This document shows, in pieces, positions 52,827 through 62,065 of a DNA stretch of 64,000 nucleotides; the stretch's first letter is position 1; each line of letters starts with the position of its first letter. The position numbers were made by a program, and so were the translations under genes. Below the pieces are notes generated by a model. It was not told the origin of the DNA. It did no database searches and saw only the letters and a program-made list of their open reading frames with translations. Source of the stretch: an uncultured Amaricoccus sp. GTDB lineage: Bacteria > Pseudomonadota > Alphaproteobacteria > Rhodobacterales > Rhodobacteraceae. The stretch is taken from assembly GCF_937891315.1 (NCBI RefSeq), contig NZ_CALAGI010000142.1:1-64000 (forward strand), read 5' to 3'.

Positions 52827-52834
52827 GGCCCCGG

Positions 52835-53866
52835 TCACGGAAACAGCGGAGCAGCCATCAGGCCCGTCGTCTCGGGCAGGCCGAGCAGCAGGTTGGCATT
52901 CTGCAGCGCCTGGCCCGAGGAGCCCTTGGTCAGGTTGTCGAGCGTCGAGAACACCATCACCCAGCCCGGCCGCCGGTCGGGGATCACGCCGACGTGGACG
53001 AAGTTCGAACCCCGCACGTGCCGCGTCGCCGGTGCCTCGCCAAAGGGCAGCACGGTCAGGAACGGCTCCTCCGCGTAGGCCGCCGCCAGCGCCGCGTGGA
53101 TCGCCTCCGCCTCGCCCCGGACATAGACCGTCGCGAGGATCCCGCGGTTCTGTGGCAGCAGATGCGGCACGAAGGTTACCTCGACCGGGCGGCCGGCGGC
53201 CTTGCTGAACTCCTGGTCGAACTCCGCCAGATGCCGGTGCTTCGCCACGTTGTAGGAATGGAAGCCCTCCGACACTTCGGAATGCAGCATCCCCTCCTTG
53301 GGCGAGCGGCCAGCGCCCGAGACGCCGGTGGCGAGATTGATGATGATGTTGTCGGGGTCGATCACCCCCGCCCGGAGCAGCGGCAGCAGCGCGTACATGC
53401 CGGTCGCGGCGTTGCAGCCGGTGCCCGCCACCAGCCGCGCGCGCCTGATCTCGTCGCGGTAGAATTCGGTCAGCCCGTAGACCGCCTCGGCCTGCAGGTC
53501 GAGCGCCAGATGCTCGTGCCCGTACCATCTGGCATAGACCGCCGGATCGCGCAGCCGGAAGTCGGCCGACAGGTCAACGACCTTCAGGTCGCGCGGCAGG
53601 CCGGCGATCACCTCCTGGCTCGTCGCGTGTGGCAGCGCGCAGAAGGCGAGGTCGATGCCGGCGAAATCCACCTCCGGGATCGTCGTCAGCCGCGGCAGCG
53701 GCAGGTGCCGCAGGTGCGGGAAGACCTCGCCCATGCTCTGGCCGGCCTTGCGATCGGCGGTCAGCGCCGCGATCTCGATCCCGGGATGCGTCGCGATCAG
53801 GCGCACCAACTCGGCGCCGGTGTAACCGCTGGCCCCCAGGACCGCGATCCTGGCCTTGCTGCCCAT
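52835..53866 (-). CDS. argC: N-acetyl-gamma-glutamyl-phosphate reductase
   Basis: ArgC (343 residues) is the third step of arginine biosynthesis and converts N-acetylglutamyl phosphate to the semialdehyde. The NADP-binding start is IAVLGASGYTGAELVRL (7-23), and the nucleophile is Cys151 in VAGTGCNAATG. FVPHLLPQNRGIL and the C-terminal NLTKGSSGQALQNANLLLG are family motifs. The ATG at 53866 begins the conserved strand. Next gene downstream is YihY-like; murI is 56 bases upstream. Confidence 0.96.
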   Translation of the reverse strand: MGSKARIAVLGASGYTGAELVRLIATHPGIEIAALTADRKAGQSMGEVFPHLRHLPLPRLTTIPEVDFAGIDLAFCALPHATSQEVIAGLPRDLKVVDLSADFRLRDPAVYARWYGHEHLALDLQAEAVYGLTEFYRDEIRRARLVAGTGCNAATGMYALLPLLRAGVIDPDNIIINLATGVSGAGRSPKEGMLHSEVSEGFHSYNVAKHRHLAEFDQEFSKAAGRPVEVTFVPHLLPQNRGILATVYVRGEAEAIHAALAAAYAEEPFLTVLPFGEAPATRHVRGSNFVHVGVIPDRRPGWVMVFSTLDNLTKGSSGQALQNANLLLGLPETTGLMAAPLFP

Positions 53867-53922
53867 GATCTTTCCCTCGCTCGAACCTGTCGGGGCATAG
53901 AGCAATAGTTCGCCGCGATCAA

Positions 53923-54738
53923 TCAGGCGGTCTCGAAGGGCGGCGGATGGCCGGTGAAAACCCTCGCCCGCGAGCCCACCGCCCGCGGGTCGCCCGTGGT
54001 GAGATATCTGACCGCGCCGGAGCCCCCCCGGAACCGCGGATGGCGCCCGAGATAGTCGGCGAGGCTCGCCGCGATCAGCGCCGGCTGCGACACCAGCGTG
54101 GTTTCGGGTGGCAGCGCCGCGCGGAACGCCGCCTCGACCAGCGGATAGTGCGTGCAGCCGAGCACCGCCGATTGCGGCGCCGGAACCCGTGCGAGCAGCG
54201 CGGCGACATGGCCACGCGCCACCTCGCCGGCGCGGTCGAGGTCCCCCGCCTCGATCGCCTCGACGAGGCCGAGGCAGGCCAGGGACTCCACGGTCACGTC
54301 ACGGGCGCGGAACCGCAGCTCGCGCGGGAAGGCGCCGCTCGCCACCGTCGCCGCCGTGGCGAAGAGTGCGACGTCGCGCAGACCCGTATGGGTCGGCGGC
54401 GTGTTGTCGCCCCAGTTACGGCGCGTCAGATGCTCGATCACCGGCACGAAGACCCCGAGCACCCGATGGGTCGCGGGATCGAGCCAGTCCATCTGCAGAT
54501 CATGCAGCGCGACGGCCGAGGCGGTGTTGCAGGCGAGAATCACCAGGCCGCAATCCTCGGCGAAGAGCCGTGCGACGCCCGCCCGGGTCAGCTCGTGGAT
54601 CTCCGCCGCCGGCCGGGCACCATAGGGCGCGTTGGCATTGTCGCCGAGATAGACGAAATCCTGCGCGGGCAGCGCGCGGGTCAGCGCGTCGAGAATGGTG
54701 AGCCCCCCGAGCCCGCTGTCGAAAACACCGATCGGCAT
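53923..54738 (-). CDS. murI: Glutamate racemase
   Basis: MurI (271 residues) supplies D-glutamate for peptidoglycan. The two catalytic cysteines are Cys70 (ILACNTAS) and Cys195 (VLGCTHYP), with IGVFDSGLGGLTIL (3-16) and YLGDNANAPYG (30-40). Length is normal. It starts two bases after the acyltransferase stop, so the two are likely cotranscribed. Confidence 0.95.
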   Translation of the reverse strand: MPIGVFDSGLGGLTILDALTRALPAQDFVYLGDNANAPYGARPAAEIHELTRAGVARLFAEDCGLVILACNTASAVALHDLQMDWLDPATHRVLGVFVPVIEHLTRRNWGDNTPPTHTGLRDVALFATAATVASGAFPRELRFRARDVTVESLACLGLVEAIEAGDLDRAGEVARGHVAALLARVPAPQSAVLGCTHYPLVEAAFRAALPPETTLVSQPALIAASLADYLGRHPRFRGGSGAVRYLTTGDPRAVGSRARVFTGHPPPFETA

Positions 54739-54740
54739 GG

Positions 54741-55628
54741 TCAGCGCGTATCCTCGAATTCGAACCCGTAGCTCAGGTCCGGGATGGGCGTCGGCGACAG
54801 CCGATAGGTCTCGGCGCGCAGAAAGTCCATCATCACCCGCGCGTCCCCCGCGTGCTCGGCCAGCCGCGCGGGGCAGAGCGGCGCGCCGATCGCCACCCGC
54901 ACCGGCGCCCCGACCCGTGTCCGGAACTCGTTGACGAGCAGTGCGAGGCGCAGCGTCTGGTGCAGGTGGCTCGCAAGCTGGAACATCCGGCTGTTGTGGC
55001 CTTCGAAGAACATCGGCACCACCGTCGCGCCGGATTTCGCGATCAGCCGCGCGGTAAAGCGGCGCCAGCCCGGATCCATCGGCCGGCCGAACGCGCGCGC
55101 CGCCGTCGAGACGGTGCCGCCGGGAAAGACGCCGACGCACCCCCCGCCAGCGAGATAGGCGATCGCCGTCTTGCGGGTCGCGAGATTGGTCGCGATCGCC
55201 TCGGGGGTTTCGTCGAAGCTGATCGGCAGGATCACCCGGTCGAGTGCCTCGGCCTTGCGAAACACGTTGTTGGCAAGGATGCGGAAGTCACCGCGGGCCT
55301 GGGCGAGGATATTGCCGAGCATCAGCCCGTCCAGGATGCCGTAGGGATGGTTCGCCACTACCACCACCGGACCTTCCGCGGGAATGTTCGACAGCGCGCC
55401 GGCCGTGATCTCGAGCGTCAGGCCGTAGCGTTCGGCCATCACCTGCCAGAAGTCGCGGCCGTCGCCGATCTCGCTCGCATAGTCCGCCGCCATGCGGATG
55501 AGGCTCAGCCGGCCGGTCAGATTCTCGACCGAGCGGATCAGGGCGCGGCCCGCGCGCGTGCTCGCGGCGCTGGCATAGCTGATCTCCCGGGCGACGCTCC
55601 GCGTGGGGTTCATCGAGGAGTGCTTCAT
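54741..55628 (-). CDS. PlsC-like lysophospholipid acyltransferase
   Basis: A 295-residue acyltransferase-fold protein. The catalytic block is ANHPYGILDG with His94 and Asp100 (HX5D spacing, as in the hemolysin-like LPLAT subgroup). Acceptor-binding FPGGTVS lies near residue 170, and TARLIAKSGATVVPMFFEGHN follows. It may acylate lysophospholipids or ornithine lipids; substrate unassigned. The frame starts at 55628; a second ATG lies five codons in (55613). Upstream of murI. Confidence 0.87.
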   Translation of the reverse strand: MKHSSMNPTRSVAREISYASAASTRAGRALIRSVENLTGRLSLIRMAADYASEIGDGRDFWQVMAERYGLTLEITAGALSNIPAEGPVVVVANHPYGILDGLMLGNILAQARGDFRILANNVFRKAEALDRVILPISFDETPEAIATNLATRKTAIAYLAGGGCVGVFPGGTVSTAARAFGRPMDPGWRRFTARLIAKSGATVVPMFFEGHNSRMFQLASHLHQTLRLALLVNEFRTRVGAPVRVAIGAPLCPARLAEHAGDARVMMDFLRAETYRLSPTPIPDLSYGFEFEDTR

Positions 55629-55936
55629 CGGGTGACACTGTCCTTGGTTCGCCGCGCCGCCGACGATCCGGGTCGGCGCATATTATCCGGCGGTCGGCCG
55701 GAAACAACGGGGAGGAGATCTCGCCCGACACGCGTCGGAACCCGTCGCCCGGCGGACTCGCCATCCGCCTCGATACGCCGCTTCGATTGCGGGAATGTGA
55801 CAGCGGCGGCGCGGCCCTTGACGCCGTCCCGGCGCGGCGCCTACGCCGGGCTGGCAGACCGCGCGGAGGAAACGCATGGCCGGATCCCGGATCATTCCAG
55901 TTCGTCGCCGCCCGGCGTTCCCACCGGCTGCGTACC

Positions 55937-56209
55937 ATGTCCAAGGGTGATCACGCGCTCGATCCGCGCGGCCTGATCCACGAGGCCTATCGGATGGAGA
56001 TCGGGCCGCCGGAATGCCGGGCGATCCTGTTCGACTGGGCGCTCGGCCTTGAGGCCGGCGCCGGACCGGAACAGATTCGCGCGCTGCTCGACCACTACGG
56101 CCCGCGCCATCCCGACCATCCGATGACGGCGGTCCTGCGCGCCGGCCTCGCGGCCCCGCCGACCGCCCGCCGGCGGGGTGGCTGGCGTGGCAAGCGCCGG
56201 CCCGACTGA
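55937..56209 (+). CDS. Conserved small protein of unknown function
   Basis: A 90-residue acidic-to-basic protein (LIHEAYRMEIGPPECRAILFDWALGL, HPDHPMTAVLRAGL, RRRGGWRGKRR). I recall similar uncharacterised proteins in Rhodobacterales but cannot assign a function. There is no membrane segment or known domain, and the basic tail could bind nucleic acid. The ATG at 55937 begins the recognisable part; the frame extends upstream without resemblance. Confidence 0.68.
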   Translation: MSKGDHALDPRGLIHEAYRMEIGPPECRAILFDWALGLEAGAGPEQIRALLDHYGPRHPDHPMTAVLRAGLAAPPTARRRGGWRGKRRPD

Positions 56210-56294
56210 CGCGGGCCTTCCGCGCGCATCGACCGATCAGCGGGTTCCCGCGAAACGGGAATTCTGGTAACATTCCGGCTTTGGGGATTTCCGG

Positions 56295-57362
56295 ATGAGC
56301 GACGAAAAAGCGCCGCCGCCCTCGGGCTGGCGCGCCCTGATCGGCTTCGTTCAGCAATGGCAGGTGCTGCTCGCGCTCGCGGTCGGCGTCTCCGGCCTCT
56401 GGTTCAACTACAACGAGCAGCGGCGCAAGGAGCTCGACGTCAATCGCGAGGCGGTGAAGACGGCGCACGAAACGAGCGTGGTCGCCGCCTTCCTCGATGA
56501 TCCCCGGAACACGTTGATCGAATATCAGGCGACCTATCCCCGGCATGCCTTCTGCGCCGCGCTCGGCTTCTTCATCGCCGAGAACGGCCGGGCGGCTCGC
56601 AAGGGCGAGGGCGGCCGCAAGTCGTCGAACGTGCTGGACAGCGACGCCGCGTTGCGCGCGCAGGTCGAGGCGCTCGCCGCGGAGGCGCGGGTGAACGAAG
56701 CGTCGTTCGAAGCCTTCGCCAAGGCCGCCGAAGCGAGCGCCGGCGCGACGGCGACCGAGGCGAACTGTCCCCGCGTGAAGCTGGATCCGCCGCTTGGCGC
56801 CGGGTTGCTGCTCGAACCCGAATGCCTGCTCGCCATCGACACCTTCGGCCAGAATCTCTGCGAGCAGAAGCGCTGGACCAATGAGCTCACGGCCGCCGTG
56901 AGCATCGAGCAGATGACCATGGGGGCCGCGACGGTGGCTTATAGCATCCCACCGCGGATCGTCCCAGCGCCCGGGCCGCAAACGTCCGCCGTGGTCGAAC
57001 CGCCGGAGCCGTCGGCCGAGCCGGCGGCGATCCCGGCGCCCGGCTCGGCCTGCGGCGGCGTCTCGCCGCTCATCTTCCCGCAATTCACCGACGGCGCGGA
57101 CGCGGACAGGGTCGGCGCGCTGCGCGACCAGCTGATCCGGGCGGGCTGGACCATCGCCAAGGCCGAGCATGTGCCGAAGGGGATCACGACCGGCGATCTG
57201 CGCTACTATGGCGCGGACCAGCAGGCCTGCGCCGAGAGCCTCGCCGAGATCGTCGGCGGCACGCCCGGAGTGAACCGTCCGATCAAGGTCATCTCGCTCG
57301 CCGCCCGCTACCGAAGCCCGCCGGGGAACCAGATGGAACTCTGGCTGCCGGCGCTGGAATAG
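56295..57362 (+). CDS. Single-pass membrane protein of unknown function
   Basis: A 355-residue protein with one transmembrane helix near the N terminus (about 19-36, QVLLALAVGVSGLWFNY). A helical region with four cysteines follows, then a Pro-rich linker (about 230-255) and a C-terminal domain (about 268-355). That domain pattern (IRAGWTIAKAEHVPKGITTGDLRYYGADQQACAESLAEIVGG) loosely recalls LytR C-terminal-like domains, which is only an impression. No function can be given. It converges on mnmA across a hairpin. Confidence 0.7.
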   Translation: MSDEKAPPPSGWRALIGFVQQWQVLLALAVGVSGLWFNYNEQRRKELDVNREAVKTAHETSVVAAFLDDPRNTLIEYQATYPRHAFCAALGFFIAENGRAARKGEGGRKSSNVLDSDAALRAQVEALAAEARVNEASFEAFAKAAEASAGATATEANCPRVKLDPPLGAGLLLEPECLLAIDTFGQNLCEQKRWTNELTAAVSIEQMTMGAATVAYSIPPRIVPAPGPQTSAVVEPPEPSAEPAAIPAPGSACGGVSPLIFPQFTDGADADRVGALRDQLIRAGWTIAKAEHVPKGITTGDLRYYGADQQACAESLAEIVGGTPGVNRPIKVISLAARYRSPPGNQMELWLPALE

Positions 57363-57372
57363 GCGTGGCAGT

Positions 57373-57390
57373 GGCGGACAAATGTCCGCC
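57373..57390. terminator. Bidirectional hairpin between the convergent membrane protein and mnmA
   Basis: GGCGGAC and GTCCGCC enclose AAAT, ten bases beyond the stop of the plus-strand gene. The stem would form in both transcripts. No T tract is present. Confidence 0.5.
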
Positions 57391-57425
57391 CCGCGGGCCG
57401 CGGCTCGGTTCCCCGTAACCCGCGG

Positions 57426-58583
57426 TCAGTCGCGGGTGATCCAGCCGCCGCCGAGCACCCGGTCGCCGTCGGGCGCGTAGAAGACGCAGGCCTGGCCGGG
57501 CGCCACGCCCTCCTCGGCGCCGAGGAGTTCCACCCGCGCGCAGGCGGCGCCGAGCGGACGCAGGCGCGCGGGCTTCGGCGGCCGGGTCGAGCGCACCTTG
57601 ACCGCGATCTCCCAGCCGCCCTCCGGCGCTGCTTCGAAATCGCCGTCTCCGAGCCAGTTCACCTCGGCGACCTGGACCGAGCGCGTCGCGAGCGCGGAGC
57701 GCGGACCGACCACGACGCGCCGCCGATCCGGATCGAGGCGAAGCACGAAGAGCGGCTCGCCGCCGCCGCCGATCCCGAGGCCGCGGCGCTGACCGACCGT
57801 ATAGTGAATGACCCCTTCGTGCCGGCCGAGCACCTGGCCGTCGAGATGGACGATCTCGCCCGGCTCCGCCGCGCCGGGCCGCAGCTTGCGGATGACGCCG
57901 GCATAGTCGCCGTCCGGCACGAAGCAGATGTCCTGGCTGTCGGGCTTGTCGGCGACAGTGAGCCCGTGCCGCGCGGCAAGGGCGCGGGTCTCGGCCTTGG
58001 ACGCGAGACTGCCGAGCGGGAAGCGCAGGAAATCAAGCTGCGCCGGCGTGGTGGCGAAGAGGAAATAGCTCTGGTCCCGCGCGGGGTCGGCGGCGCGGTG
58101 AAGCTCGGGACCTCCGGGGCCGACGAGGCGGCGGACATAGTGGCCGGTGGCCATGCAGTCGGCGTCGAGATCCCGCGCGGTCTCCAGCAGGTCGCGGAAC
58201 TTCACCCGCTGGTTGCAGCGGATACAAGGGACGGGCGTGGCGCCGGCCAGATAGGCATCGGCGAATTCGTCGACCACGCTCTCGCGGAACCGGTTCTCGT
58301 AGTCGAGAACATAGTGCGGAAAGCCCATCGTCTCGGCCACGCGCCGCGCGTCGTGTATGTCCCGCCCGGCGCAGCAGGCGCCCTTCCGCGCCAGCGCCGC
58401 GCCGTGGTCATAGAGCTGCAGCGTCACCCCGACCACGTCGTAGCCCTCGGCCGCGAGCATCGCGGCGACGACCGAACTGTCCACCCCGCCCGACATGGCC
58501 ACGACCACGCGGGTCTCGGCCGGCGGCTTCGCCAGGCCAAGGCTGTTCATCGAAGAAGTCCCGCCGTCGAGCATCCGCGCCAT
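57426..58583 (-). CDS. mnmA: tRNA-specific 2-thiouridylase MnmA
   Basis: MnmA (385 residues) adds the 2-thio group to U34 of tRNA-Glu, -Gln and -Lys. The PP-loop is SGGVDSS (31-37), followed by GVTLQLYDHG. Active-site cysteines lie in PVPCIRCNQRVKF and DSQDICFVPDGDY. The C-terminal barrel ends in YAPDGDRVLGGGWI. The ATG at 58583 is my choice; an in-frame TTG at 58601 or an ATG at 58550 are possible. It acts on the UUC tRNA-Glu encoded at 42560. Divergent from sciP. Confidence 0.94.
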   Translation of the reverse strand: MARMLDGGTSSMNSLGLAKPPAETRVVVAMSGGVDSSVVAAMLAAEGYDVVGVTLQLYDHGAALARKGACCAGRDIHDARRVAETMGFPHYVLDYENRFRESVVDEFADAYLAGATPVPCIRCNQRVKFRDLLETARDLDADCMATGHYVRRLVGPGGPELHRAADPARDQSYFLFATTPAQLDFLRFPLGSLASKAETRALAARHGLTVADKPDSQDICFVPDGDYAGVIRKLRPGAAEPGEIVHLDGQVLGRHEGVIHYTVGQRRGLGIGGGGEPLFVLRLDPDRRRVVVGPRSALATRSVQVAEVNWLGDGDFEAAPEGGWEIAVKVRSTRPPKPARLRPLGAACARVELLGAEEGVAPGQACVFYAPDGDRVLGGGWITRD

Positions 58584-58703
58584 CCGTTCGATTCGCCGCA
58601 ATATAGTAAAAACTTAAGTAACCACAAGAGCTTGCTTCATCCGCACTTAAGGGATGGCCGGTTAAGTATTCGATCGGGTGATGTGAGAGTTAGGGAGTTT
58701 GAA

Positions 58704-58982
58704 ATGTATATTCGCCGCGAGAAGGGGCCGGTTTTTGTCGTTCTGCCAGACGGAACCAAGATGACACGTTCCGATCTTCCTCCGCCGAACACGAAACGCT
58801 GGGTGGCGCGTCGCAAGGCGACCGTGGTGGCGGCGGTCGACAACGGGCTGATCGAGGCGGCCGAGGCTTGCGAGATGTACCGGCTGTCCGAGGAGGAGCT
58901 CGACCTGTGGCGCTCCGCGGTGCGCGACCACGGCGCGGCGGCCTTGCGCGTTACGGCGATTCAGAAGTATAGACAACTTTAA
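58704..58982 (+). CDS. sciP: CtrA inhibitor SciP
   Basis: A 92-residue protein matching the DUF1153/SciP family (FVVLPDGTKMTRSDLPPPNTKRWVARRKATVVAAV, then AAEACEMYRLSEEELDLW). In Caulobacter SciP binds CtrA and DNA and blocks CtrA-dependent transcription in the swarmer phase. The ATG at 58704 has GGGAG six bases upstream. It is followed by ctrA after 104 bases. Three TTAA tetramers lie upstream (58614, 58647, 58662), none with the seven-base CtrA spacing. Confidence 0.9.
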   Translation: MYIRREKGPVFVVLPDGTKMTRSDLPPPNTKRWVARRKATVVAAVDNGLIEAAEACEMYRLSEEELDLWRSAVRDHGAAALRVTAIQKYRQL

Positions 58983-59018
58983 GGCGAACTGCTAGTCTAT
59001 GGCTATCGTAATCGGTCG

Positions 59019-59028
59019 TTAACCAATC
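59019..59028 (+). promoter_or_regulatory. CtrA half-site-like 10-mer upstream of ctrA
   Basis: TTAACCAATC, 58 bases before the ctrA ATG. It matches seven of eight bases of the Caulobacter CtrA half-site TTAACCAT and could serve autoregulation. A weak -35/-10 pair (TAGACA, 17 bases, TAGTCT; 58970-58998) lies just upstream. Confidence 0.4.
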
Positions 59029-59086
59029 CACGGTTTAGTGAGACCGTGTTGGGGATCGGTTCCCCGGGTAAAACGGAGAGCAGTCC

Positions 59087-59800
<714 letters not shown>

Positions 59801-59828
59801 GGCGGCCCCGAACCACCACACCTGACCC

Positions 59829-59864
59829 GGAAGCGGCCGGACGCGTGAGCGTCTGGCCGCTTCC
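59829..59864 (+). terminator. Strong hairpin terminator after ctrA
   Basis: A 16-bp stem with one G-T pair (arms GGAAGCGGCCGGACGC and GCGTCTGGCCGCTTCC) capped by a GTGA tetraloop, 29 bases past the ctrA stop. A short GTTT follows. It ends the ctrA transcript before ligA. Confidence 0.75.
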
Positions 59865-59950
59865 GTTTCCGGTCTCGGCCTTGTCCGGGCGCGACCACTG
59901 GACCGGCCGGCGCGACCGCGCTAGGCCTCGCTCCACGGAGGGAGGAGTCC

Positions 59951-62065
59951 ATGGAGCGACCGCCGGTCGAGACGCTGACGCCCCAGGCGGCGATGGAGGA
60001 GCTCGCAGCGCTGGCGCGCGCGATGGCCGAAGCCGACGTCGCCTATCACCAGAACGACGCCCCTGCGATCAGCGACGCCGACTATGACGCGCTGAAGGCG
60101 CGCAACGCCGCGATCGAGGCCCGGTTTCCCGAGCTCAGGCGCCCCGACAGCCCGAGCGGGAAGGTCGGCGCGGCGCCGTCGGAGGGCTTTGCCAAGGTCC
60201 GCCACGCAATCCCGATGCTCAGCCTCGAGAATGCCTTCGCCGACAGCGACGTCGCCGAATTCGAGGGGCGGATCCGCCGTTTCCTGAACCTGCCGGCCGA
60301 GGCGCCGCTCGCCTTCACCGCCGAACCGAAGATCGACGGCCTGTCTCTCAGCCTGCGCTACGAGGACGGGCTGCTCGTGCAGGCCGCGACGCGGGGCGAT
60401 GGCGAGACCGGCGAGAATGTCACGGCGAATGCAAGGACCGTGGCCGACATTCCGCCGCGGCTGGACGACGCGCCCGCCCTGCTCGAAGTGCGCGGCGAGG
60501 TCTATATGAGCCACGCCGATTTCGCCGCGCTGAACGCGCGGCAGGCGGCGGCGGGCGGCAAGACCTTCGCCAACCCGCGCAACGCCGCCGCCGGCAGCCT
60601 GCGCCAGCTCGATCCCGCGATCACCGCCGCCCGGCCGCTGCGCTTCTTCGCCTATGCCTGGGGCGCGCATTCCGGGCCGCTGGGCGCGACCCAGACGCAG
60701 ACGATAGACCGGCTCCACGCGCTCGGTTTCCAGACCAACCCGCTGACCCGCCGCTGCGAGCATCTGAGCGAGATGCTCGACCAGTACCGCGCCATCGAGG
60801 CGCGGCGCGCGACGCTCGGCTATGACATCGACGGCGTGGTCTACAAGCTCGACCGGCTCGACCTGCAGGCCCGGCTCGGCTTTCGCTCGGCGACGCCGCG
60901 CTGGGCGCTGGCGCACAAGTTCTCGGCGCAGCGGGCGACCACTCTGCTCGAAGGCATCGACATCCAGGTCGGGCGCACCGGTGCCTTGTCGCCGGTCGCG
61001 CGGCTGCTGCCGGTGACCGTCGGTGGCGTCGTCGTCTCGAACGCCACCCTGCACAACGAGGACTACATCGCCGGCCGCGACAGCCGCGGCCAGCCGATCC
61101 GCGAGGGTCGCGACATCCGCGTTGGCGACTGGGTGACGGTCTATCGCGCCGGCGACGTGATCCCGAAGATCGAGGATATCGATCTCTCCCGCCGACCCGC
61201 CGACTCGACCCCCTATGTCTTTCCGACCAGTTGTCCGATCTGCGGCTCCGACGCGATCCGCGAGGAGGGCGAGGCGGTGCGCCGCTGTACCGGCGGACTG
61301 ATCTGCGCCGCGCAGGCGGTCGAGAAGCTGAAGCATTTCGTCTCCCGCGCCGCCTTCGACATCGAGGGGTTGGGTGCCAGGCAGGTCGAGGCGTTTTTCG
61401 CCGATGGCTGGATCCGCGAACCCGCGGATATCTTCACGCTGGAGGATCGCTATGGCCCCGGCAAGCTGACCCAGTTGCAAAATCGCGAAGGCTGGGGCGG
61501 GAAGTCGGCCGAGAACCTGTTCCGCGCGATCCGCGACAAGCGGCGCATCCCGCTCGACCGGCTGATCTTCGGCCTCGGCATCCGCCATGTCGGCGAGACC
61601 TCGGCGACCCTGCTCGCGCGGCACTATGGGGCGTGGGCGCGGTTCCGCGATGCGATGGGGGCGGCGCGCGAGCATGTTGGCGACGATTGGGCGGAGCTGA
61701 ACGCGATCGACGGCGTCGGTCCGATCCTCGCCGCGGCGCTGGTCGACACGTTCCACGAGCCGGCCGCGCGCGCTGCCATCGACCGGCTGGTCGGACATCT
61801 CGATATCGAAGACGTGGCCGCGCCCGACACCGCCGGTTCGCCGATCGCCGGCAAGACGGTGGTCTTTACCGGGACGCTGGAACGCATGACCCGCGCCGAA
61901 GCCAAGGCCCGCGCCGAGGCGCTCGGCGCCAAGGTCGCAGGCTCGGTCAGCGCCCGGACCGACTATGTCATCGCCGGTCCGGGCGCGGGTTCGAAGGAGA
62001 AGAAGGCGCGCGAGCTCGGCCTGACCGTGCTCAGCGAGGACGAGTGGCTGGAGCTCGCAGGATGA
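59951..62065 (+). CDS. ligA: NAD-dependent DNA ligase LigA
   Basis: The replicative ligase (704 residues). Domains in order: Ia, with Tyr-rich YHQNDAPAISDADYD; adenylation, with nucleophile Lys127 in AEPKIDG; OB fold; a four-cysteine zinc finger (CPICGS ... CTGGLICAAQ); helix-hairpin-helix repeats (GIRHVGETSATLL); and a C-terminal BRCT domain (GKTVVFTGTLERMTRAEAK). Length is typical. Its stop overlaps the next start (ATGA). Confidence 0.97.
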   Translation: MERPPVETLTPQAAMEELAALARAMAEADVAYHQNDAPAISDADYDALKARNAAIEARFPELRRPDSPSGKVGAAPSEGFAKVRHAIPMLSLENAFADSDVAEFEGRIRRFLNLPAEAPLAFTAEPKIDGLSLSLRYEDGLLVQAATRGDGETGENVTANARTVADIPPRLDDAPALLEVRGEVYMSHADFAALNARQAAAGGKTFANPRNAAAGSLRQLDPAITAARPLRFFAYAWGAHSGPLGATQTQTIDRLHALGFQTNPLTRRCEHLSEMLDQYRAIEARRATLGYDIDGVVYKLDRLDLQARLGFRSATPRWALAHKFSAQRATTLLEGIDIQVGRTGALSPVARLLPVTVGGVVVSNATLHNEDYIAGRDSRGQPIREGRDIRVGDWVTVYRAGDVIPKIEDIDLSRRPADSTPYVFPTSCPICGSDAIREEGEAVRRCTGGLICAAQAVEKLKHFVSRAAFDIEGLGARQVEAFFADGWIREPADIFTLEDRYGPGKLTQLQNREGWGGKSAENLFRAIRDKRRIPLDRLIFGLGIRHVGETSATLLARHYGAWARFRDAMGAAREHVGDDWAELNAIDGVGPILAAALVDTFHEPAARAAIDRLVGHLDIEDVAAPDTAGSPIAGKTVVFTGTLERMTRAEAKARAEALGAKVAGSVSARTDYVIAGPGAGSKEKKARELGLTVLSEDEWLELAG

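Noticed and set aside
58647..58665. TTAA-N11-TTAA as a full CtrA site upstream of sciP
   Set aside because: CtrA full sites need seven bases between the half-sites; eleven puts them on a different helical face. I keep only the half-site-like 10-mers as weak candidates.
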